This document shows positions 17,217-25,080 of a DNA stretch of 64,000 nt, one piece after another; positions within the stretch are counted from its first letter, which is position 1; each line of letters begins with the position of its first letter. The notes beneath the pieces were generated by a model. That model did no database searches. It was not told the origin of the DNA and saw only the letters and a list, made by a program, of their open reading frames with translations. Position numbers and translations under genes: made by a program. The stretch is taken from contig JASMDX010000008.1 in the NCBI GenBank assembly GCA_030752605.1, forward strand, positions 1 to 64,000, in the 5' to 3' direction. This DNA comes from GCA-2731375 sp002731375. GTDB lineage: Bacteria > Pseudomonadota > Alphaproteobacteria > GCA-2731375.

Positions 17217-18929
17217 ATGCGACCGCCCGCCTCTTTTATGGATGCCTATCGCCCCTCCTTGCGTGGCCGGCGTCATATGACATCAGCCGGGCATTATCTG
17301 GCGGCGCAGGCAAGCTTTCAGGTAATGGAAGCGGGCGGCAACGCCATTGACGGTGGGGTCGCCGCTGGTATGGCCTTGGGCGTGGTGCAGAGCGAGCTGG
17401 TGGGTGTGGCGGGCGTGGCGCCGATCATTATCTATTCGGCAAAAGAAGACCGCGTTGTTTCGATTTCGGGCCTGGGTACCTGGCCGGCGGCGACGGATTC
17501 GGAATTCTTTGCCAGGGAATATCCCGACAGTGTACCCGAGGGCATTTTGCGCTGTATCGTTCCCGGTGCGCCGGCGGCCTGGATAAAGGCCATGGAACTC
17601 TACGGCACCATGACTTTTGGCGAGGTGGCAACGTCCTCCATCAAGCTGGCCCGTGAAGGTTTTGCCATGTACGCGCTGATGGCTGAATTATTGGAGGAGA
17701 AGGCAGAGAAATACGCCCGCTGGGATGCCAATACGAAAATTTATCTGCCCGGTGGCCGTTCGCCAAAGGTTGGTGAAAATTTCCGTCAGGAGGACCTTGG
17801 CCGATCCTTACAATATATGGCCGACTGCGAAGCAGTGGTGGGTGGCGACCGTATCGCCGGCCTGCGCGCGGCCCACGATGCCTTCTACAAAGGTGACATC
17901 GCCCGCAAGATCAGCACCTACCACGAAGACAACGGCGGCCTGATCCGGATGGATGATCTGGCTAGCTTCGAGGTGGAGGTCGAGGATGCCCTGCGCATCG
18001 ATGTGGCCGGTACCAAGGTTTACAGTTGCGGGCCGTGGTGTCAGGGGCCGATGTTGTTGCAGATCATGCAGTTGCTGCAAGGCCAGAACTTGAGCGACAT
18101 GGGGCACAATTCCGCAGCCTACATCCACCACGTGACCGAGGCGGTAAAGTTGGCGGCGGCGGATCGGGAGCGCTGGTACGGCGACCCCCGCTTCGTTGAT
18201 GTACCCATGGATATGCTGCTCTCGGATGATTATGCCGAACAACGCCGCGCCATGATTGATCCCGATATTGCCTGGCCCGAGATGCCGCCGTCGGGTGATC
18301 CCTGCGCGGCCCGGATTGAACCCTCGCCAACGCCTCTTACGGCCTTGGATACCTCTTACGCCTGTGCCGTTGACGCCAAGGGCAATGTCTTTTCCGCCAC
18401 GCCGTCGGATACCTCCTCCGATGGTCCGGTGATACCGGGCCTGGGCTTTGTGCCCTCGTCACGTGGTTCGCAATCCCGGCCTAACCCACAGCATCCGTCT
18501 TCTATCGAGCCCGGTAAACGTCCGCGTCTGACGCCGAATCCCGCCATCGCTATCCGGCCCGGCGAATGGGCCCTGCCGCTGGGTACACCGGGGGCGGATG
18601 TGCAGTGCCAGGCCATGGCGCAGACGCTGTTGAATATCGATGCTTTCGAGATGAACCCGCAACTGGCCGTTGAAGCGCCTCGTTTCGCATCTTATTCGTT
18701 CCCGCAGTCGTTTGCACCGCACTCTTATAATCCTGGATTGCTGAAGCTCGAAGGCCGGATTGATGATGACGTGGCCTCGGAATTGTCTGCGATGGGGCAC
18801 AAGATCGAATGGTGGGGGGACTGGTCCTGGCAGGCAGGCTCCATGTGTACCATACGCCATGATCTGAAAACTGGGTTGATGGAATCCGGCGCCGACCCGC
18901 GCCGGGCCGGCTATGCGCTTGGTTGGTAG
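17217..18929 (+). CDS. Gamma-glutamyltransferase family (Ntn hydrolase), probably cytosolic
   Basis: The 570-residue protein has the GGT family order: the GHYLAAQASFQVMEAGGNAIDG N-terminal block near 25-46, the IVPGAPAAW segment, and the small-subunit start DTSYACAVDAKGN in which Thr379 aligns with the nucleophile that makes GGT self-cleave. GGTs move or hydrolyse gamma-glutamyl groups; some relatives are acylases. No signal peptide is visible, whereas most bacterial GGTs are exported, so this one probably acts in the cytoplasm on an intermediate. The C-terminal part differs from classic GGT (GTPGADVQCQ), so substrate choice is uncertain. Confidence 0.82.
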   Translation: MRPPASFMDAYRPSLRGRRHMTSAGHYLAAQASFQVMEAGGNAIDGGVAAGMALGVVQSELVGVAGVAPIIIYSAKEDRVVSISGLGTWPAATDSEFFAREYPDSVPEGILRCIVPGAPAAWIKAMELYGTMTFGEVATSSIKLAREGFAMYALMAELLEEKAEKYARWDANTKIYLPGGRSPKVGENFRQEDLGRSLQYMADCEAVVGGDRIAGLRAAHDAFYKGDIARKISTYHEDNGGLIRMDDLASFEVEVEDALRIDVAGTKVYSCGPWCQGPMLLQIMQLLQGQNLSDMGHNSAAYIHHVTEAVKLAAADRERWYGDPRFVDVPMDMLLSDDYAEQRRAMIDPDIAWPEMPPSGDPCAARIEPSPTPLTALDTSYACAVDAKGNVFSATPSDTSSDGPVIPGLGFVPSSRGSQSRPNPQHPSSIEPGKRPRLTPNPAIAIRPGEWALPLGTPGADVQCQAMAQTLLNIDAFEMNPQLAVEAPRFASYSFPQSFAPHSYNPGLLKLEGRIDDDVASELSAMGHKIEWWGDWSWQAGSMCTIRHDLKTGLMESGADPRRAGYALGW

Positions 18930-18937
18930 TTAGCTCA

Positions 18938-20107
18938 ATGCGCATAACTGATATTCGTGAGGCCACAGCCGCCATCGGCTCGGAAATGAGTAACGCCTTC
19001 ATTGATTTCTCGCAGATGACGATATCCGTTGTTGCGGTGGCAAGTGACACCATCCGCAACGGCAAACCCGTCACCGGTTATGGTTTTTGTTCCAATGGCC
19101 GCTATGCCCAGGGCGGAATTCTGCGGGAACGCCTGATCCCCCGTATTGAGGCGGCAGACGCGGCGGATTTGTTGGACCAGGATGGCCGCAATTTCGCTCC
19201 GTGCAAGATTCGTCAAGTCATGTTGAGCAATGAAAAACCGGGCGGCCACGGCGACCGCGCGGTGGCGGCGAGCGCCGTAGACATGGCGGTCTGGGATCTG
19301 GTAGCGAAGCTGGAGGAAAAGCCGTTATGGCGGGTCCTCTCGGAGCGTTTTAACGGCGGCGCCCATGACGAACAGGTTCTAGTCTACCCCGGCGGCGGCT
19401 ATTACTACCCCGGCAAGGGATTGGAACGCCTGCGCGAGGAAATGCGCGGCTATCACGATCAGGGTTACAAGGCGGTGAAAATGAAAATCGGCGCTGCGTC
19501 CCTGGCCGAGGACTTGGCCCGAATTGAGGCGGTGATCGACGAGATCGGCAGCGGCGGCGATCTGGCGGTGGATGCTAACGGACGCTTCGATTTATCAAGG
19601 GCGCTGGCCTACGGCGAAGCCATGGGGGATTATGGCCTGTTCTGGTTTGAGGAACCTGGCGATCCCTTGGATTACGCTCTGAACGCGGAATTGGCCGCGG
19701 CCTACCCTGGCGCAATTGCCACAGGCGAGAATTTATTCTCTGTTCAAGATGCCCGGAACCTGGCTCGTCATGGCGGCATGCGCCCGGACATTGATTGGAT
19801 GCAATTCGATCCTGCGCTGTGCTATGGCCTGACCGAGTACCTCGATATTGTCGAGACGTTGGAGGGTTTGGGTTGGCCAAGGCGCCGCCATATTCCCCAT
19901 GGCGGCCATCAGTTGGCCCTAGCCACGGCGGCGGGGCTGCAACTGGGCGGCTCTGAATCATATCCGGGCGTTTTCCAACCCTTTGGCGGTTTTGCCGATG
20001 ATACGGTGGTTGAGAGTGGCATGGCGGAACCGGGTGAGTATATTGGGATCGGCATGGAGGCTAAGGCGGCAATGTTTACCGAGATCCAGCGTCTGGTCGG
20101 TGCTTAG
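18938..20107 (+). CDS. tarD: D(-)-tartrate dehydratase, enolase superfamily
   Basis: The 389-residue protein matches from memory the Bradyrhizobium D-tartrate dehydratase in many segments: FIDFSQMT, GYGFCSNGRYAQGG, NEKPGGHGDRAVA, YYYPGKGLERLREEMRGY and IPHGGHQLALA. Catalytic elements of the subgroup are present: KMK at 181-183, metal ligands Asp212, Glu238 and Glu264, and the general acid/base His321. The enzyme dehydrates D-tartrate to oxaloacetate in the cytoplasm. ATG 18938 is chosen over TTG 18923, which would overlap the preceding stop. It is the clearest hint to the chemistry of this locus. Confidence 0.88.
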   Translation: MRITDIREATAAIGSEMSNAFIDFSQMTISVVAVASDTIRNGKPVTGYGFCSNGRYAQGGILRERLIPRIEAADAADLLDQDGRNFAPCKIRQVMLSNEKPGGHGDRAVAASAVDMAVWDLVAKLEEKPLWRVLSERFNGGAHDEQVLVYPGGGYYYPGKGLERLREEMRGYHDQGYKAVKMKIGAASLAEDLARIEAVIDEIGSGGDLAVDANGRFDLSRALAYGEAMGDYGLFWFEEPGDPLDYALNAELAAAYPGAIATGENLFSVQDARNLARHGGMRPDIDWMQFDPALCYGLTEYLDIVETLEGLGWPRRRHIPHGGHQLALATAAGLQLGGSESYPGVFQPFGGFADDTVVESGMAEPGEYIGIGMEAKAAMFTEIQRLVGA

Positions 20108-20111
20108 AAGC

Positions 20112-20816
20112 ATGGCCGGCACAAATGAATTGAAGGGGAATATACAGGCGTTGGTGTTCGATCAATACGGTACCATTGTTGATATGCAGGCTGGCTTGAC
20201 CGCGGCTGTGACGGATTTCCTCAAGAAAAAGGGCTGGGATGACGAACCGCATCGTTTCGTGACCTGGTGGCGGCGCACCCATTTCGAAAACTCCATGATT
20301 GATTCCTTAAGCGACGGACCGCACACACCCTATCGCGAGATCGGCCAACAGGCCGTCTCTTACGTCATGGATCGGTGCGGGTTCAGTTATAGCGATGACG
20401 AAGTGCGCTGGCTGGTTAGTGAAATTGAGCGTCTGAAACCGTTTCCCGAGGTGATAGCGGCTTTGGAGCGGCTGGCAGGTACATACAAGCTAGCTATCCT
20501 TTCCAACGGTGATGTGGATATGCTGAAGGCGGCCAAGCCGCATATCGGCTTTCCCTTTGATCATGTTATTTCCGTCCAGGCCGCCGGCTACTTTAAACCA
20601 CACCGGGCCACATACAAAAAGGCCGCCGAGATTATCGGCTTGCCGCCGGATAATATTCTATTCGTCGCCAATCATGCCTTTGATTGCATCGGCGCGAAGT
20701 CCTGTGGCATACCTACGGCCTTCATTGACCGGCGTAAGCGGCCCTTTGGCCATACACCATACCAACCAGATATTATTGTGAAAGATTTCAAGGAGCTTGC
20801 CGATGTCCTCTGCTGA
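20112..20816 (+). CDS. HAD hydrolase, haloacid dehalogenase type II-like
   Basis: The 234-residue protein carries the HAD motifs: FDQYGTIVD with nucleophile Asp17, ILSNGD (motif II), FKPHRATY with the motif III Lys, and VANHAFDCIGAK (motif IV). The order and spacing match the type II L-2-haloacid dehalogenase family, but few members have proven dehalogenase activity, so a phosphatase or 2-haloacid hydrolase role is open. ATG 20112 follows the tarD stop by 5 bases, and the 3' end overlaps the next gene by 14 bases. Confidence 0.82.
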   Translation: MAGTNELKGNIQALVFDQYGTIVDMQAGLTAAVTDFLKKKGWDDEPHRFVTWWRRTHFENSMIDSLSDGPHTPYREIGQQAVSYVMDRCGFSYSDDEVRWLVSEIERLKPFPEVIAALERLAGTYKLAILSNGDVDMLKAAKPHIGFPFDHVISVQAAGYFKPHRATYKKAAEIIGLPPDNILFVANHAFDCIGAKSCGIPTAFIDRRKRPFGHTPYQPDIIVKDFKELADVLC

Positions 20817-22017
20817 TGCCACCACGGGTGCCGGGCCTCTGGCTGGATTGCGGGTCATAGATTTGACCCGTGTTCTGGCAGGTCCGCATTGCACCATGAC
20901 CCTGGGTGATATGGGGGCTGAAGTGATCAAGGTGGAGAACCCAACGGGCGGAGACGATACCCGAGCATTTGCGCCGCCCTATCAGGGTGATCAGTCGGCC
21001 TATTTCCTGTCTGTGAACCGCAATAAGAAAAGCGTCACCCTGAACCTGAAGGACGAAAGCGCCAAGGAGGTTCTGTGGCAATTAATCGATACAGCGGACG
21101 TCTTTGTCGAGAATTTCCGTCCTGGTGCAGCCGCGCGCCTCGGCTTTGGTTACGAGGAGGTTGTCGCCCGCCGGCCGGAAATGATCTATGCCTCGATTTC
21201 TGGCTTTGGTGACCGTGGCCCCGATGCCACGCGGCCGGGATATGATCTGATTATCCAGGGTGAAAGCGGCATGATGAGTATCACTGGCGATGCTGATACG
21301 CCGCCGTTCAAGATGGGCACGTCGATAGCAGATTTGGTTTCGGGCATGACCTTGGTGCAGGGCATTTTGGTAGCCCTTTATGCCCGCCGCAATACGGGCA
21401 AGGGCCAGCATGTCAAAGTCTCTATGTTGGAGGCACTGTCGTCGTTGCTGACGTATCATGCGGGCAACTATTATGCGACAGGCGTATCCTCGGAACGCCG
21501 TGGTAACGCGCACCCCTCAATCGTGCCTTATGAGACCTTTCAGGCTACCGACGGCTGGCTGAACATCGCGGTTGGTAACGATACGCAATGGGATACCTTC
21601 TGCAAGGCAGTGGACCGTTTGGACCTGCTGGAGCACGAGCTATACGCCAAAGCGCCTGATCGGGTCAGTAACCGGGATCAGTTGATTTCCATTGTGACCG
21701 AGCTGTTGCAGACGAAAACCAGGGATGAATGGCTTGAAATTCTAAGCAGCGCCGGTATCCCGTGCGGCGCCATCCGCACGGTAGGCGAAGCTTGCGAAAG
21801 CGAGACCTTGAAGGAACGCGGCATGATCTGGAAGATGCAGCATCCCACCGCCGGCGAAGTCAAGAACATCGCCAATCCCATTGAGCTGATGGGCACGCCG
21901 TTCGCGGCACCCGTGGCGCCGCCGCGGCTGGGCGAGCATACGGAAGACGTTCTGGGCGATTTGCTTGGTTTCAGTCCGGATCAAATAGCGGCCTTGAAGG
22001 ATCAGGGGGCGATTTGA
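20803..22017 (+). CDS. CaiB/BaiF-type (family III) CoA-transferase
   Basis: The 404-residue protein has LAGLRVIDLTRVLAGP, MGAEVIKVENPTGGDDTR, ENFRPGAAARLGFGYEE and the GTSIADLVSGMT segment with the catalytic Asp near residue 168. AAGGAG precedes the ATG at 20803 by 7 bases, inside the end of the HAD gene. It is the last gene of the rightward catabolic operon and the second CoA-transferase in the locus, so two acids or both strands of one pathway may be activated. Confidence 0.9.
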   Translation: MSSADATTGAGPLAGLRVIDLTRVLAGPHCTMTLGDMGAEVIKVENPTGGDDTRAFAPPYQGDQSAYFLSVNRNKKSVTLNLKDESAKEVLWQLIDTADVFVENFRPGAAARLGFGYEEVVARRPEMIYASISGFGDRGPDATRPGYDLIIQGESGMMSITGDADTPPFKMGTSIADLVSGMTLVQGILVALYARRNTGKGQHVKVSMLEALSSLLTYHAGNYYATGVSSERRGNAHPSIVPYETFQATDGWLNIAVGNDTQWDTFCKAVDRLDLLEHELYAKAPDRVSNRDQLISIVTELLQTKTRDEWLEILSSAGIPCGAIRTVGEACESETLKERGMIWKMQHPTAGEVKNIANPIELMGTPFAAPVAPPRLGEHTEDVLGDLLGFSPDQIAALKDQGAI

Positions 22018-22114
22018 GCCTTCAAGAGCGAAGCTTTCAGTCCGTAGGATCGACGACTGGTCTGACTTCAGCCGCAAGTTGCGCTTTGCGGAACAGCTTG
22101 GCGATCAAGGCTAG

Positions 22115-22210
22115 TTGTGGAATTTCTGCATTTTCGCTCAGTATCGGGTGGTCGTCGTAACCGGACATGGTAAAAACTTATGTATCGGGTTGTACTTCTT
22201 GGGCCTGGGC
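22115..22210 (+). pseudogene. Short remnant resembling an enoyl-CoA hydratase
   Basis: One frame here gives YRVVVVTGHGKNLCIGLYF, which looks like the crotonase strand 'VVVVTGAGKxFCAGLD' with the oxyanion-hole segment damaged. Nothing recognisable extends it on either side, and the rest of 22018-22293 holds no gene. It is best read as a relic of a lost or duplicated hydratase gene; chance resemblance is possible given its length. Confidence 0.35.
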
Positions 22211-22293
22211 ACCGATATCCGGCCCACCGCCTTTTCCGCGATATTCCAACCCGTCATGTTGTCACCCTTCCTAGCCTACCAGGCGATGAGGTT

Positions 22294-23151
22294 TCACCCG
22301 ATGACCGCGATACCATTGGACACGGCAGCGGCGCCTTCTTCGTTGTACACCGTGAACCCGACCACGTTATCCAGCGGTTTATGCAGCTCCACCTTTATGG
22401 TGTTGCCGGGAATGATCATCGCCGTGAAGCGGCCATATAGCCGTTTCAGCCCCGCCGGACTACCGTTACAGCAGACCCGCATGACCTCGCGCCCGGCCAG
22501 GGCCCAGGTCGCGGTACCGTGCAGGATGATATCCGGCAAACCGGAGCCGATCGCGACTTCCCGCTCGGTATGGATCGGATTCCAGATATCGGCGCATTCC
22601 GTGTAACTGTGCGGCATCTCGCGAGGAATGAAGATCTCGATCTCTTCCATCACTTCACCACTGCCTTCCGGCACGAGGGGAGGGCTCTCCAGGGTCGTGT
22701 CCTCGCCCACCACATCGACGTTGCGCGCGATGCCGCTGGACCATGAGGTTACCACTGCTTCGCCGGTGTCCACATCAATCGTGCTCAGTTTGGTCACCGT
22801 CAGGGAACCGGCGCGGGTGCGGCGGATGGCGGCGATGGTGCCCATCGTCCGCAGGTTCATGCCGGGACGGATTGGTTGATGAAAGATCGAATCCTGAATG
22901 GCATGGACGCCGCGAACCTTTTCCTCTGCCGTCATGCCGACCACGCCGCGGGATATTTCGCCGTCGACAACCGGCCACTCCAGCCTAACGCAGAATTGCG
23001 GCGGCGCCATGATGCCGCCCTCCCGATCATCATCAAAGACTTGAGTAGAGGTGTCAGAAATACCGGCTGCATAGGCCAACGCCATACGGGTGGTCATGGC
23101 GACATTGTGGATATCCAGCTCCGAACCAGCGGCGGCGGTGTGCGCGGGCAT
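22294..23151 (-). CDS. MaoC-like double hotdog-fold hydratase
   Basis: The 285-residue protein is built like two-domain MaoC hydratases: a degenerate N-terminal hotdog (LAYAAGISDTSTQVF, APPQFCVRLEWP) and a C-terminal hotdog with the hydratase-2 motif around WNPIHTEREVAIGSGLPDI and ILHGTATWALAGR. Catalytic Asp is replaced by Trp-Asn before PIH (usual pattern D-x-N-P-x-H-x-D), so activity may be altered. GGGAG precedes the ATG. It could act on enoyl-CoA esters from the adjacent CoA locus. Confidence 0.78.
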   Translation of the reverse strand: MPAHTAAAGSELDIHNVAMTTRMALAYAAGISDTSTQVFDDDREGGIMAPPQFCVRLEWPVVDGEISRGVVGMTAEEKVRGVHAIQDSIFHQPIRPGMNLRTMGTIAAIRRTRAGSLTVTKLSTIDVDTGEAVVTSWSSGIARNVDVVGEDTTLESPPLVPEGSGEVMEEIEIFIPREMPHSYTECADIWNPIHTEREVAIGSGLPDIILHGTATWALAGREVMRVCCNGSPAGLKRLYGRFTAMIIPGNTIKVELHKPLDNVVGFTVYNEEGAAAVSNGIAVIG

Positions 23152-23227
23152 CTGTCGTACTCCCAGAACGTTATTGAACAGGTTTGAATGTAACGGCTAT
23201 TGGGCGAGTCGGCTAGTCTGCGACCCG

Positions 23228-23895
23228 TTAGTCAATCGATTGCGCCAGGGTCGTGGAAATCTGGCATAGCGGCTGCCCGCTTTCCGCCCGCAGGACATTG
23301 AAGACCTCCTGCACCTTGGCCCGTTCTCTCTTACCTTTGCCGGTGCCATCATAAAGCGACCAATGTTGCAAGGCACCCAGTACATAGGGTGTCAAATTGA
23401 AACTGTCCTTGCCCACCATGCGCAGAAAATGGGGGCCGAGTTTCCGCCCAACTGGGTAAAACGCTTGCTCAATCGATCCCACAGCTCGACAGTCTGCTCC
23501 GCTCGCCAGACGGCCAGCCAGGCGCCCATGCCACCCGCTTCCCCATTAATCTCGACAATGGCGGCAGCGTTGGCGCGCACGGATTTGATTTTGCCCCAAT
23601 GGCGGATAATCCGGGTCTCGCCCATCAAGGCTTCCAGGTTCTCGTCGGACATGGCGCGGACCTTGTGGGGCACGAAACCATGAAAGACCTCCTCAAAGGC
23701 AGACCATTTGTCTCGCACCATGGAATGCTTCAATCCGGCGCTGAACACCCTGAGGGACATTTGAGAGAGATAACGGTCATCGCTGACCGCCTTCAGGGCA
23801 CGGGCCGATTTCGCCGTCGGCAGTTTCCTTTTCAGGCCCGCCGCGCCGTCGTTACGTTCAATGGCCGCCGCCTGGATATCGTTAAACGAGGCCAT
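23228..23895 (-). pseudogene. DNA-3-methyladenine glycosylase I gene with a frameshift
   Basis: Residues 1-150 from 23895 are a normal Tag-family sequence (WSAFEEVFHGFVPHKV, NAAAIVEINGEAGGMGAWLA, RFTQLGGNSAP). Homology then jumps frame: LGPHFLRMVGKDSFNLTPYVLGAL and ISTTLAQSID complete the family C-terminus in the next frame, ending at 23228. Restoring one G in the G/C run near 23438-23444 would give NSGPHFLRMVGKDS. So the gene is complete apart from a single-base deletion, either a recent mutation or a sequencing error. Intact Tag excises 3-methyladenine from DNA. Confidence 0.85.
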
Positions 23896-23967
23896 GGCGT
23901 CAGTTTAGCGTGACGGCGGCGCTTGGCTATATCAAAATGGCGTGCATAGTTTTTGGAGGAGATCGCC

Positions 23968-25071
23968 ATGGCCCCGCCGCCTTTTCGTGCCGAACATGTG
24001 GGCAGCCTGCTACGCCCCAAGGAACTGACCACGGCCTTTCGCCAGCATGCCGCCGGCGAAATCGACGATGCTGCATTCACCGAGATCCAGGATGCGGCCA
24101 TCCGGAATGTGGTGACGCTGCAGCAGGATGCGGGCCTCGGTCTGGTAACGGACGGCGAATTCCGCCGGGGCTCTTACTGGGGTCACGTTATTGGGCCGGT
24201 GTCGGGACTGTCCGTGCGCGAGGCGGAATTTAAGTTCCACGATGATCACGGCCACGAGCAAAGCTTCATCGCTGCCCATGTGGCGGGCAAGGTTCGCCGG
24301 GAGCGCGGCTTTTCAACCGGCGAATTCAGTTTCCTGAAATCCGTGGCCACGGCGACCGCCAAAATTACCATGCCGTCGCTGCCAACCTTCCATTTTTACC
24401 GTCCCATCGGAGGCATCGATCCTTCAGTCTATCCCACGCCACGGGATTTCTTTGATGATTTTGCCGAGGTCTTTCGTCTCGAAATTGCCGAATTGGCGGC
24501 CATGGGTGCGACTTATATACAAATGGACGAGGTCCCGCTCGCCATGCTCTGCGACGGAGCGGTCCGCGAACAGGTGCGTGCGGGCGGGGCCGATCCCGAT
24601 GATTTGGTTGATGTCTATATAGATGCCATCAATGATGCTGTCAGCAGCCGGCCCGACGGCATGACCTGCGGCCTGCATCTGTGCCGGGGCAATTTCAAGG
24701 GCAAGTATCTCTCCCAAGGCGGTTATGAGCCAGTTGCAGAGCAGCTGTTCAACGACCTTTTCGTGGATGCGTTCTTCCTAGAATACGATACGGACCGGGC
24801 AGGCGATTTCGAACCACTGCGCCTGGTACCCGATGACAAGCATGTGGTTTTGGGCCTGGTCAGTTCCAAAGAGGCGGAGCTGGAAAGTGTAGAGAGCTTG
24901 GCGAAACGGATTGACGAGGCGGCGCGATACGTGCCGTTGGAGCGGTTATCACTGTCGCCGCAATGTGGTTTTGCTTCCGCCGTCTCAGGCAATCCTATTA
25001 CGGAAGATTTGGAAAAGGCCAAACTAGCCCGCATCGTCGAAACCGCCATGCAGGTTTGGGGCGAGGTTTAA
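23968..25071 (+). CDS. MetE C-terminal-like cobalamin-independent methyltransferase
   Basis: The 367-residue protein corresponds to the catalytic C-terminal barrel of MetE. FRAEHVGSLLRP at the N-terminus, TDGEFRRGSYW, IQMDEVPLAML, the zinc-binding GLHLCRGNFKG (His and Cys) and SPQCGF (Cys) are all visible. Without the N-terminal MetE half it probably transfers methyl groups in a reaction other than standard methionine synthesis; several such stand-alone proteins use unknown methyl donors. ATG 23968 has GGAGGAG 6 bases upstream, better than the in-frame TTG 23953. It diverges from the frameshifted tag gene. Confidence 0.85.
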   Translation: MAPPPFRAEHVGSLLRPKELTTAFRQHAAGEIDDAAFTEIQDAAIRNVVTLQQDAGLGLVTDGEFRRGSYWGHVIGPVSGLSVREAEFKFHDDHGHEQSFIAAHVAGKVRRERGFSTGEFSFLKSVATATAKITMPSLPTFHFYRPIGGIDPSVYPTPRDFFDDFAEVFRLEIAELAAMGATYIQMDEVPLAMLCDGAVREQVRAGGADPDDLVDVYIDAINDAVSSRPDGMTCGLHLCRGNFKGKYLSQGGYEPVAEQLFNDLFVDAFFLEYDTDRAGDFEPLRLVPDDKHVVLGLVSSKEAELESVESLAKRIDEAARYVPLERLSLSPQCGFASAVSGNPITEDLEKAKLARIVETAMQVWGEV

Positions 25072-25080
25072 GAGGATTTC

